Positions 56,575 to 64,000 of a stretch of 64,000 bases of DNA are shown piece after piece (position 1 is the stretch's first letter; each line of letters opens with the position of its first letter). Both the position numbers and the translations under genes were made by a program. This DNA comes from Pseudomonas sp. S35 (GTDB lineage Bacteria; Pseudomonadota; Gammaproteobacteria; Pseudomonadales; Pseudomonadaceae): the NCBI RefSeq assembly GCF_009866765.1, contig NZ_CP019431.1, positions 1,302,001-1,366,000 on the forward strand, given 5' to 3'. The notes under the pieces were generated by a model that was given only the letters and a program-made list of their open reading frames with translations, was not told the DNA's origin and searched no databases.

Positions 56575-59100
56575 ATGTTCCCGATGACTCCCATCGCGGC
56601 AGCGCTTGCCTTGTTGTTTTGTGCGAACGCGCTGGCGGCAGGTACTGCCGACGGCACTACACCTCGTAGTCTGCTTTCCCAGGCCAAGGGACTACCGGCG
56701 GACTTTGAAGAGCATTTCTTCGACGTGCCCCTGGCAGTCAAGGTGGATCTGGACCAAGAGTTTGTGTCCGAGGCGATGATCGTATTGACCCGTGATGACG
56801 GGCTGACCTTACTCGACTTTACCGACCATGACGGCAGCGTGATCAAGGATGACGAGCGTGACCGCTGGGCCGAGTACCTGAAACAAGGCGTGCCCCTGGG
56901 GGCTTGCGAAACCAATTGCCCCGACGGGCTCATGGCCGTGCATTACAACCTGGAAAACTCCACGGTTTCCCTGCTGACCGAAAATGCCGAGCGCGACGCC
57001 GAGGAGCAGCGCTACTACTTTCTGCCCACCGGCGGCAGCACTGGCCTGATCGTGCGCAACCAGATGAACCTCAGCGGTGGCGAAGGGCAGGACCTGGGCG
57101 GACGCTTCGGCATCGATGCCAGCAGCAGCCTGGGCCTGTGGAGCCAGACCCTGAACATGCAGTTCTCGCGCCTCGGCGGGCCGGACGACGATGACCTCAA
57201 CCACGCCGTGTATGCGCTCTATACCCAGCGTGAACTGCAAGGCAATTTCCTGCGCCTGGGCTACTTCACACCCAATGCCGAAGGCCTGACCCGCCAGCTG
57301 CGAACCTTCGGTGCCAGCCCGGACACCGCCGTGGGCGTGATGTATGGCAGTTCCGACAGCCTGATGATCAATAATTCCAAGCCTGCCGTTTACCCGATCT
57401 ATGTCACCGCCAGCCGCCAGGCAGCGGTGGAGATTTATCGCAATGGCCTGCTGATCAACACCCAGTCGGTCAGCAGCGGCTTGCAAAGCCTGGACACGCG
57501 GCCGCTGCCCGGTGGCATTTATGAAGTGGAAGTACGCCTGGTGGAGGACGGCCAGATCACCAGCACCACCCAGGAGTTGGTGTACAAGCCCAACAACTGG
57601 CGCAACCACGATGAGCGCTGGCGCTACAACCTGTTTGCTGGCCGGGAAAGCAAACTGCTGAGCAACTTTGATGAGCAGAGCAGCGGCAGCCCGACCGCAG
57701 GCATCTCGGTGAACTACCTGGCTCACCCCCGTGTGGTGTTGGGGGCGTCCGGTCGCCAGGTCAAGGACAACATGCAATACGGCACCTCGGTCGACTGGAC
57801 CCTCGCCGACCAGGCCAGCCTGTATGCCAACGTCTACTGGACGGAAAAATACGGCACCGGCCTCGACCTCAACGGCCTGTACAACTACGGCCTGGGAAGC
57901 GTCGTGTTCAACCACACGCGCAGCTGGCTAGACACCCGTAACACCTATGAAACCCTGCCGGATGGCACGCGCATTCGCCAGCGCGACGTGTTTGTGGGCC
58001 AGACCAGTAACTCATCGATTTCAGTCAACCACCGCTTGAGCAACCTGCGCTCGATCAACGCTCGCCTGTTCTACAGCGAAGGCAACAGTGAAGGCGTCGG
58101 CCTGGACCTTGGCTGGACCGAGCGCACCCATCTGTTTGGCAACGACGCCAACTGGCGCGTGTCGGTATTTGACCGGCCAGCCACCGCCAGCACGGGCGAG
58201 CGGCGCAACCGTGGGGTCGACCTGAGCATCAGCCTGGCCCTCGGCGCCCCCGGCGAGCAGTGGTCCGCCAGCATCGGCACGCGTACCTCCCGCGAGGGCA
58301 CCCGCGACAACAATGCCTCGCTGACCTACCGCAAGGACCTGCAAGACCACATGCTGCAAAGCGTCTCCGCCACGGCGACCACTGACACCTACGGCATCGG
58401 TTTGTCCGGCATGGCCAGTTTCGAGAACGAGTTTGTCAGTGGTGACGGCTACGTCCAGCGTTCCTCATTCAACAATGACCTGGCGGGCGGCCTGAACCTG
58501 GACAGCACCTTTGCCCTGGGCCAACAAAAAATGGTGCTCACCAGCCAATACCACGGCACCGGCTCCGGGTTGATCGTGGATGTCGAAACCGACGTCGACG
58601 ACATCGCCCTGCGCGCCGATGACTTGAGCGGCGGTAGCACGGCCCTGCGCCCTGGTCGCAACTTCATCCCGATCACCGCCTACAAAGGCAGCTCGGTGAG
58701 CTTCGACTTCGAAGGCAACCACGCCCCCTCGGCCTCGATTCAACCGCCGCGCACGCGCTACCACCTGAACAAGGGCGGCGTGGAGTACCGCAAGGTCAGC
58801 GTGATGCAAACCGTCACCGTGCTCGGGCGCCTGGTGGACCCCCAGGGCAAACCGCTCAAGGGCCTGCATGTGATCAACCACGCCACGCGTGGGGTGAGTG
58901 AGGTCGACGGGTTCTTCTCCCTGGAAATGAATGCCAGCTCGCCAACCCTGGAAGTGCGCCGCAACAACCAACTGCTCTGCCAGTTCAGGCTTGATCCTTC
59001 CAAAGCGCGACTTGAAAACAGCGTGCTGATGATCGGGGACTTGCGCTGCACGCCGGATACGTTGGCGGAGTCCACAGTCACCGAACAAATCGCTGGATAA
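56575..59100 (+). CDS. outer-membrane usher of a CS1/CFA-type fimbria
   Basis: An 841-residue usher with signal peptide (MTPIAAALALLFCANALA). The N-terminal domain binds chaperone-subunit complexes, a 24-strand barrel with plug follows, and the C-terminal domains end ~840. Segments such as PGGIYEVEVRLVEDGQ, NNWRNHDERWRYNLFAGR and GRLVDPQGKPLKGLHVINHATRG fit the CfaC/CooC/CblC type rather than the classical FimD type. It exports and polymerises the pilins encoded on either side. It lies 125 bases after the major pilin gene. Confidence 0.9.
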   Translation: MFPMTPIAAALALLFCANALAAGTADGTTPRSLLSQAKGLPADFEEHFFDVPLAVKVDLDQEFVSEAMIVLTRDDGLTLLDFTDHDGSVIKDDERDRWAEYLKQGVPLGACETNCPDGLMAVHYNLENSTVSLLTENAERDAEEQRYYFLPTGGSTGLIVRNQMNLSGGEGQDLGGRFGIDASSSLGLWSQTLNMQFSRLGGPDDDDLNHAVYALYTQRELQGNFLRLGYFTPNAEGLTRQLRTFGASPDTAVGVMYGSSDSLMINNSKPAVYPIYVTASRQAAVEIYRNGLLINTQSVSSGLQSLDTRPLPGGIYEVEVRLVEDGQITSTTQELVYKPNNWRNHDERWRYNLFAGRESKLLSNFDEQSSGSPTAGISVNYLAHPRVVLGASGRQVKDNMQYGTSVDWTLADQASLYANVYWTEKYGTGLDLNGLYNYGLGSVVFNHTRSWLDTRNTYETLPDGTRIRQRDVFVGQTSNSSISVNHRLSNLRSINARLFYSEGNSEGVGLDLGWTERTHLFGNDANWRVSVFDRPATASTGERRNRGVDLSISLALGAPGEQWSASIGTRTSREGTRDNNASLTYRKDLQDHMLQSVSATATTDTYGIGLSGMASFENEFVSGDGYVQRSSFNNDLAGGLNLDSTFALGQQKMVLTSQYHGTGSGLIVDVETDVDDIALRADDLSGGSTALRPGRNFIPITAYKGSSVSFDFEGNHAPSASIQPPRTRYHLNKGGVEYRKVSVMQTVTVLGRLVDPQGKPLKGLHVINHATRGVSEVDGFFSLEMNASSPTLEVRRNNQLLCQFRLDPSKARLENSVLMIGDLRCTPDTLAESTVTEQIAG

Positions 59101-59140
59101 CGTACCTGTGACTGGCCACCGTGAAATGGGATTTTGATCT

Positions 59141-60370
59141 ATGAAAAGTGTATTACCACTGGCATTTGTCGTACTGACAAGCCTGCTGGGCGGTGGGTTC
59201 AGCGGGGCCGCGCAGGCGATGTCTCAGGACATCACCGCAGTGTTCACGCCTGACCCGGCGAACCCAATGCGAAATGAGTTTCGCAACACCACGCCGGTGA
59301 CGGGGGTATGCGCCTGGCATATGCCTGCCGCGTGCGAGCGGATGAAGATTTTCACGATACGCACGGACAGTTTTGTTGCCAACGCGAATGCACCTATCCA
59401 GGCGTTTCATGAGGACCCGCGCCAGGGCGCCATGTGGAAGGTGCCGTCCGAGTGGCGGGATGTACAGGTGACCCACACGCGGACTGGAGAAACCGCAATC
59501 GTGCAGGTGCGAATCGCCGGTATCGGCCACCGATGGGATGCTCGGCCGAACACGAGTGTCTGGGCGCGGCCGGGCGTGTCCTGGACTTCGCAATGGGTCA
59601 ATGCGCCAGCCCCTTGCCAGAGCACCGGATTTCTCACGGGAAGCAACTCACTTGCGCTGTTCTTCTGGCTTGTTCCCGAAAATGCAGGCGTGTGTAGCCG
59701 CTACCCCGGCACCACAATTGACCGCTTCTGGTACAGCACCTTCGAGTTTGCCTATGCGCTGCGAACACCCAACCCGTTGGGCATGTCGTCGGGGCAGTAC
59801 ACCGGCAATATCACTTACAGCATGGGCCCGCGCCAGGACTTCGACTTCGGTGATGTGGTGATCCCGGGTGATGATCAACTGAACCTGAATTTTACCCTGG
59901 ACGTGCAGCACACCCTCCAGTTGGAAGTGCCGCCCGGTGGCGATCGCGTGGAATTGATCCCCCAGGGCGGTTGGCAGGCCTGGCTGAACCAGGGGCGTAA
60001 ACCGGTGCGGCTGTTTCGCGATCAGACCTTCAATATCTCTGCGTCGTCGCGCTTCAAGATGCAACTGGAGTGCGAGCGAGTGATGGGCGACACCTGCAGT
60101 ATTCGCAACGGTAATGACCATCAAGTGCCACTCACCGTGAGCGTGAGCTTGCCCCACGGCCTGAACCGCGCCGATGGCTCGGCCGTGGTTCGCCAACCCT
60201 TGCTGTTGAGCGGTGCCGGCACCGAGCAATTCCAGCCGGGGTTCTATGTGAACCGCCGCCCTGGAACCTTGCATTTCGAGGTCGCCAAGGAACATGTCGA
60301 CGCCATGCTCAGCCAGGGCGGCAGCACCTATTCGGGGCAGGTCACGGTGATCTGGGATTCGGACCTGTAA
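59141..60370 (+). CDS. fimbrial tip adhesin, CfaE/CooD/CblD-like
   Basis: A 409-residue exported protein with signal peptide (VLPLAFVVLTSLLGGGFSGAAQA). The N-terminal adhesin half contains paired Cys (VCAWHMPAACERM; CQSTG...VCSRYPG) and Trp-rich segments. The C-terminal half is pilin-like (FPQDFDFGDVV-type linker, then GGSTYSGQVTVIWDSDL). This two-domain plan and the position after the usher match the CfaE-type tip adhesin, which initiates assembly and binds receptors. The ligand is unknown. Confidence 0.85.
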   Translation: MKSVLPLAFVVLTSLLGGGFSGAAQAMSQDITAVFTPDPANPMRNEFRNTTPVTGVCAWHMPAACERMKIFTIRTDSFVANANAPIQAFHEDPRQGAMWKVPSEWRDVQVTHTRTGETAIVQVRIAGIGHRWDARPNTSVWARPGVSWTSQWVNAPAPCQSTGFLTGSNSLALFFWLVPENAGVCSRYPGTTIDRFWYSTFEFAYALRTPNPLGMSSGQYTGNITYSMGPRQDFDFGDVVIPGDDQLNLNFTLDVQHTLQLEVPPGGDRVELIPQGGWQAWLNQGRKPVRLFRDQTFNISASSRFKMQLECERVMGDTCSIRNGNDHQVPLTVSVSLPHGLNRADGSAVVRQPLLLSGAGTEQFQPGFYVNRRPGTLHFEVAKEHVDAMLSQGGSTYSGQVTVIWDSDL

Positions 60371-60382
60371 AGGGAGAGCGTT

Positions 60383-61129
60383 ATGTGGATCAAGTATGTG
60401 TTGGCCCTGTGGGTGCTCGGCGGCTTGCCGCTGTGGGCACACGCCGGCCCGAGCCTCAACGTCGGGGCGTTCTACGACTACCTGGAAGGCGATAAGAGTA
60501 CCTACCTCAAGCGGGTCTTCAATGCTGGCGACAGCACCGCCTTTGTACGGATCCAGGTGCAGGAAATCCTCTACAACAATGACGGAACCTCCGAAGAGGT
60601 GGCGCTCAAGCCGGCCGCCGACCCCAGCATTCGTGACGGCCTGATGGCCAGCCCGACGCGCTTGATCGTGCCGGCCGAAGGCATGCAGGGCACGCGCCTG
60701 TTGTACCTCGGCGAGCGCGAAAAAGAGCGTTATTTCCGCGTGCGCTTCGTGCCGGTGATGCCAGAAAAGGACGACGAGTTTGCGGTTTCGGATGAGGAAC
60801 GCGAAGCCTACAAAACGTCCTTGTCAGCCGGGGTCACGGTATTGGCAGGGTTCGGCACGGTGTTTTTCGTGAGGCCCAAGGTGACGCGCTTTGCGACGGG
60901 CACCGATGACAGTGCCGGGAGCTACCGTCTGCGTAACGACGGCAATAGCGTGGTGGTGATCGATGAGTTCAAGGACTGTTCCACCGCCGCGCCCCAGGAC
61001 TGCCAGCCCACCACCAAGCACCACATTTTGCCAGGCCGCGCGTTTGACTTTGACAAGCAGGCCGGGCGGACTTACCGCTTCACTCTGATCGAAGGCGGTG
61101 ACAAAAAACCTTATGAGGTCAAAGGATGA
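60383..61129 (+). CDS. fimbrial periplasmic chaperone (first copy)
   Basis: A 248-residue chaperone with signal peptide (KYVLALWVLGGLPLWAHA). It resembles CfaA/CooB/CblB: LNVGAFYDYLEGDKSTYLKRVFNAG, LIVPAEGMQGTRLLYLGEREKERYFRVRF (the G1/F1 strand region), and FGTVFFVRP. It caps pilins before they reach the usher. AGGGAGAG lies upstream. It is closely similar to the second chaperone at 61683 and overlaps the next pilin gene by 4 bases. Confidence 0.9.
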   Translation: MWIKYVLALWVLGGLPLWAHAGPSLNVGAFYDYLEGDKSTYLKRVFNAGDSTAFVRIQVQEILYNNDGTSEEVALKPAADPSIRDGLMASPTRLIVPAEGMQGTRLLYLGEREKERYFRVRFVPVMPEKDDEFAVSDEEREAYKTSLSAGVTVLAGFGTVFFVRPKVTRFATGTDDSAGSYRLRNDGNSVVVIDEFKDCSTAAPQDCQPTTKHHILPGRAFDFDKQAGRTYRFTLIEGGDKKPYEVKG

Positions 61130-61662
61130 TGAGCAGTGAAACAACCCACGTCGGCTGGCGCTGGCGCCTGTCGGAGACGCTGTACAAAGGCCTCGCGGGG
61201 GCGGTGTTGTTGGTCGCCGTGCTGTTCAGTTCATCGGCGCTGGCGGTTCGCGAAGCGCGGGTGTTCGATGTGTCGGTGACCATCCCGACCTCGGACTTTT
61301 ACGTACTGCCGATCACCCCAGGGTTCCTGGAGCGTGAGCAACAGATGGTCTGGGACCTGGTGCCGGGTCGCCTGCGTCCGCTGCGCGAACACTTTGACGT
61401 GAAGAGTTCGGCGGGCGGGATCAATGCGCGGCTGGGCGCGGTGCCCATGTTGTTCAACGGCGGGCGTACCTATATCGACTTGAGTGTCACGTTCAATGGC
61501 CAGGCGCTGAGCCTCGACGACACCCTGGTGGTGCCCCAGGACGAAGCGCGCCAGGGCAAACGTGTGCTGCTGGACATCTCGGCGGTCGAGCCGGCGGATG
61601 GGTTTACCCCCGGCGAGTATTACGGCAGCGTCGAGCTGCTGTTCGACGCGGTACGCCCATGA
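61126..61662 (+). CDS. second fimbrial subunit, CS1-like minor pilin
   Basis: A 178-residue exported subunit. The N-terminal signal is long (WRLSETLYKGLAGAVLLVAVLFSSSALA). The mature start (ARVFDVSVTIPTSDFYVLPITPG) parallels the donor-strand region of the major pilin (SVINIKATIPTKQFHAQP), and the end is GSVELLFD. It is therefore a second member of the same pilin family, probably a minor or anchoring subunit. It overlaps the first chaperone gene by 4 bases and is followed 20 bases later by the second chaperone. Confidence 0.82.
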   Translation: MMSSETTHVGWRWRLSETLYKGLAGAVLLVAVLFSSSALAVREARVFDVSVTIPTSDFYVLPITPGFLEREQQMVWDLVPGRLRPLREHFDVKSSAGGINARLGAVPMLFNGGRTYIDLSVTFNGQALSLDDTLVVPQDEARQGKRVLLDISAVEPADGFTPGEYYGSVELLFDAVRP

Positions 61663-61682
61663 CGATTTTTAAAGGAGGGGTT

Positions 61683-62423
61683 ATGAAACGTGTAGCGGCA
61701 ATGCTGGGCTTGATGGTGTGTTCGTTGAGTGCCCAGGCCGGGCCGAACATCAACATTGGCGACTTTTACGACTATTTGCGTGGCGATAAAAGCACCTACC
61801 TCAAGCGTGTCTTCAACGGCGGCACCAAGACCGCCTTCGTCAAGGTCAACGTCACCGAAATGCTCTACAAACCCGACGGCAGCTATGACGAAGTGCCGCT
61901 CAAGCTCGAAGCCGACGGCAGCGTGCGCAATGGTCTGGTCGCCAGCCCGGCGCGGCTGATCGTGCCGGCCGATGGCATGCAGAGCACACGTTTTGTATTC
62001 ATCGGTGAGCGCGATAGCGAGCGCTATTTCCGGGTACGTTACCTGCCAGTGGCGCCCGAGAAAGACGACGGCTTTGGTGTCACCGATGAGGAGCGCAAAG
62101 CCTATGAAGAGACCTTGGTGGGCGGTGTGCAGGTGATGGCTGGCTACGGCACCGTGTTCTTCGTGCGGCCCAAGGACAGCCGCTTCGATACGCGGGTCGA
62201 AAATGGCGGGCAGCGTTACACCTTGCGCAATGCGGGGAATACGGTGGTTGTGGTGGATGAGTTCAAAGATTGCGCGGCCAATGACCGAACGTCGTGCGCC
62301 CCCACCACCAAGAATCATATTTTTCCGGGGCGGGTGTTCAGCTTTGAAAAACAGGCCGGGCGTACTTATCGGTTCTATGTGGTAGAGGGCACTACCCAAA
62401 GAATCGTCGAAATCAGTGGCTAG
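61683..62423 (+). CDS. fimbrial periplasmic chaperone (second copy)
   Basis: A 246-residue paralogue of the chaperone at 60383: GPNINIGDFYDYLRGDKSTY, GTVFFVRPKDSRF and VVVVDEFKDCA repeat the first copy nearly residue for residue. The signal peptide is VAAMLGLMVCSLSAQA. Start 61683 has AAAGGAGG 7 bases upstream; an in-frame ATG at 61659 overlaps the previous gene. Its last 11 bases overlap the stop end of the convergent penicillin-binding protein gene. A dedicated chaperone for the minor pilin is a reasonable inference. Confidence 0.88.
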   Translation: MKRVAAMLGLMVCSLSAQAGPNINIGDFYDYLRGDKSTYLKRVFNGGTKTAFVKVNVTEMLYKPDGSYDEVPLKLEADGSVRNGLVASPARLIVPADGMQSTRFVFIGERDSERYFRVRYLPVAPEKDDGFGVTDEERKAYEETLVGGVQVMAGYGTVFFVRPKDSRFDTRVENGGQRYTLRNAGNTVVVVDEFKDCAANDRTSCAPTTKNHIFPGRVFSFEKQAGRTYRFYVVEGTTQRIVEISG

Positions 62424-64000
62424 CAGCGGTGCACAAGGTATGGCTGCCCGGTTGCAGATAGGGCATCAGCACCGGCGCCATGCCCTTGAGCACCTGCACC
62501 GGCAGCGCTGAGGTAAAGGTGAAATTCTGCGCGCCGCTGCCGGGAACAAAGGCAGTCAGGGTACCGAAGTGGTGTTCACCGATGTAAAACACAAAGGTCG
62601 CGGTGCGGTTGATCGCCTTGGAACTCAGGACCCGCCCACCCGCGCCAATCGCCTCAATGCGGTTATCCCCGGTGCCGGTCTTGCCGCCCATCGCCAAGGG
62701 GCTGCCATCGGCCAACTTGAAACTGCCGGAGACACGTTTGGCGGTGCCTGCGTCCACCACTTGCGACAAGGCCCCACGCAAGGCAGTGGCGACTTCGCTG
62801 GGCATCACCCGTTTGCCGCGATTCGGGTCATTGATCAGGCGGGTTTCATAAGGTGTGCCGGCGGCAAAGTGCAGGCTGTCGATGCGCAGGGTCGGTTGGC
62901 GCACACCGTCATTGAGGATCGTGCCCACCAGTTCGGCGAGGGCCGCAGGCTTGTCGCCAGAACTGCCGATGGCTGTGGCCAGGGACGGCACCAAGTGATC
63001 GAAGGGGTAGCCGACGGCTTTCCAGCGCTGATGAATATCCAGGAACGCTTCGATCTCCAGCATGGTGCGGATGCGGCTGTCGCGGGCGCTTTTGTGCCGG
63101 CTCTTGAACAGCCAGCCATAGACTTCCTGGCGCTCATGCTCGCTGGCCGCGACCGCCTGGGTAAAGGTCGCGTCGGGATGGTTGAGCAGGTAACCGAGCA
63201 GCCATAGGTCCAGTGGGTGAACCTTGGCGATATAGCCTTGGTCCGGCAGGTCGTAGGCGCCGGGGCCGTAGCTCAGGTAGAGTTTTTGCAGGCGCTCGTC
63301 GCTGAGTTTTTCGCTGGTCTTGCTGCCGCTCAGGTGGGAGCGGACGAAACGGTCGAAACTCTCTTGGCTGGCCTGGGGCAGCAGGTAGCGATGCACGGCC
63401 GCCAGACGGATGGCGGTGGGGTGCAGGCCGTCGAGGAAGGTGTTGAGCCGGGCCTGGGTGTCCTTGTTGCGGTATTTTTTCCAGAAGCGCAGCAAAAACG
63501 TCGTGCCCTCGCGGTCGGCGAACTGGGCCAGGTATTCCTGGCGCCGTGGGTCGCTGTCGTCCTTGAGTAATTGCGCGCTGTTGCCCGGGGCCTGGTAGGT
63601 GCTGTAGCGCACCAGGTCGCGCATCAGGCGGATGAAGGGCAGGTTGATCGACTCGCGCAGGGCGTCACGCAGGGTCGGGCTGCGGCCGTTGTCTTCGTTG
63701 CGAAAGTTGTGGAAGTGATGCAGGCCGCCACCGGTGAAAAAGCTTTCGCCGGGGCTGGCCGAATATTGCCGATCAAGGGCTGCGTCGAGCATCTTCGGCA
63801 GGCTCTGGTCGCTGTTCTGCGCCAGGTAATCCAGGGCCCAGCGGGACAGGCGATCCTGGTCATCGATCTCGATTTTTTTCAGCGCAGCGGGCGGCTGGCC
63901 GGCGTACCGATCATGCAACTCGCTGATGATTTGCAGGTAGGTGGTCAGTACCCGCAGCTTGGCGGTGGAGCCCAGTTCCAGCTTGCTGCTTTCGTTGATG
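62413..64000 (-). CDS. penicillin-binding protein, transpeptidase part (N-terminus outside window)
   Basis: The frame is open to base 64000, so this is the C-terminal ~529 residues of a longer protein; the TTG near 63918 is not a true start. The penicillin-binding active site is visible: Ser-Thr-Ala-Lys in ELGSTAKLRVL (SxxK, near 63950-63970) and the KTG motif in GGKTGTGDN near the C-terminus. These are the DD-transpeptidase signatures; a glycosyltransferase domain may lie upstream. It cross-links peptidoglycan in the periplasm. It is convergent with the fimbrial operon and overlaps its last gene by 11 bases. Confidence 0.85.
   Translation of the reverse strand, partial: INESSKLELGSTAKLRVLTTYLQIISELHDRYAGQPPAALKKIEIDDQDRLSRWALDYLAQNSDQSLPKMLDAALDRQYSASPGESFFTGGGLHHFHNFRNEDNGRSPTLRDALRESINLPFIRLMRDLVRYSTYQAPGNSAQLLKDDSDPRRQEYLAQFADREGTTFLLRFWKKYRNKDTQARLNTFLDGLHPTAIRLAAVHRYLLPQASQESFDRFVRSHLSGSKTSEKLSDERLQKLYLSYGPGAYDLPDQGYIAKVHPLDLWLLGYLLNHPDATFTQAVAASEHERQEVYGWLFKSRHKSARDSRIRTMLEIEAFLDIHQRWKAVGYPFDHLVPSLATAIGSSGDKPAALAELVGTILNDGVRQPTLRIDSLHFAAGTPYETRLINDPNRGKRVMPSEVATALRGALSQVVDAGTAKRVSGSFKLADGSPLAMGGKTGTGDNRIEAIGAGGRVLSSKAINRTATFVFYIGEHHFGTLTAFVPGSGAQNFTFTSALPVQVLKGMAPVLMPYLQPGSHTLCTAASH

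Overview
The window looks like a chromosome segment of a fluorescent Pseudomonas, most likely the P. fluorescens group. Three things suggest this: high GC with strong G/C third-position bias, the housekeeping order lepA-lepB-rnc-era-recO-pdxJ followed by cumA-tadA-cmoBA, and many REP/REPIN palindromes of the GTGGGAGG..CTTGCCCCC and GTGAGCGGGCTTGCCCC types known from that group. No tRNA, rRNA, CRISPR array, insertion sequence or prophage gene was seen.

Layout. 1-2372 is the tail of an iron-uptake locus: the C-terminus of a PepSY-type membrane protein, a DUF3325 protein, a FecI-like ECF sigma factor and a FecR-like anti-sigma factor. 2373-27510 is mostly core genome: glutaredoxin, nucleoid protein YejK/NdpA, HU, rlmF, valS, holC, pepA, lptFG, lepA, lepB, rnc, era, recO, pdxJ, the multicopper oxidase CumA, tadA, cmoBA, a YhhN-family lysoplasmalogenase-like protein, a chagasin-like lipoprotein and a second Lon-type protease.

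The accessory part begins at 27668. 27668-36693 is a GntR-controlled catabolic-looking cluster: an amidase, a polysaccharide-deacetylase-family hydrolase, an MFS transporter, two SDR dehydrogenases, a small MCGLCG protein, a COG0523 metal-chaperone GTPase and a solute-binding-protein-like protein without a signal peptide. Its substrate is not apparent. 36847-48148 holds two paralogous membrane EAL proteins with ruined GGDEF sites. Between them lies a 1411-residue protein whose C-terminus carries the active-site residues of the clostridial TcdA/TcdB glucosyltransferases at identical spacing. The second EAL gene belongs to a tightly coupled four-gene unit with a cupredoxin-like protein, a DUF3034 outer-surface protein and a lipoprotein truncated haemoglobin.

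48240-55433 carries membrane glucose dehydrogenase (gcd), a TonB-dependent receptor behind a Zur-like box, a VF530 protein, a Pr6Pr membrane protein, and a siderophore-interacting ferric reductase with its PadR repressor (resembling E. coli YqjH/YqjI). 55958-62423 is a CS1/CFA-type (alternative chaperone-usher) fimbrial operon with two pilins and two chaperones. The window ends inside a penicillin-binding protein gene on the minus strand.

The strongest leads are the TcdB-like glycosyltransferase protein at 39391-43626, the cupredoxin/EAL/DUF3034/haemoglobin operon at 43847-48148, and the GntR-amidase-COG0523 cluster with its 8+8 bp inverted repeat at 28966-28990. Family names come from recognising motifs and recalling homologues; no database search was run.
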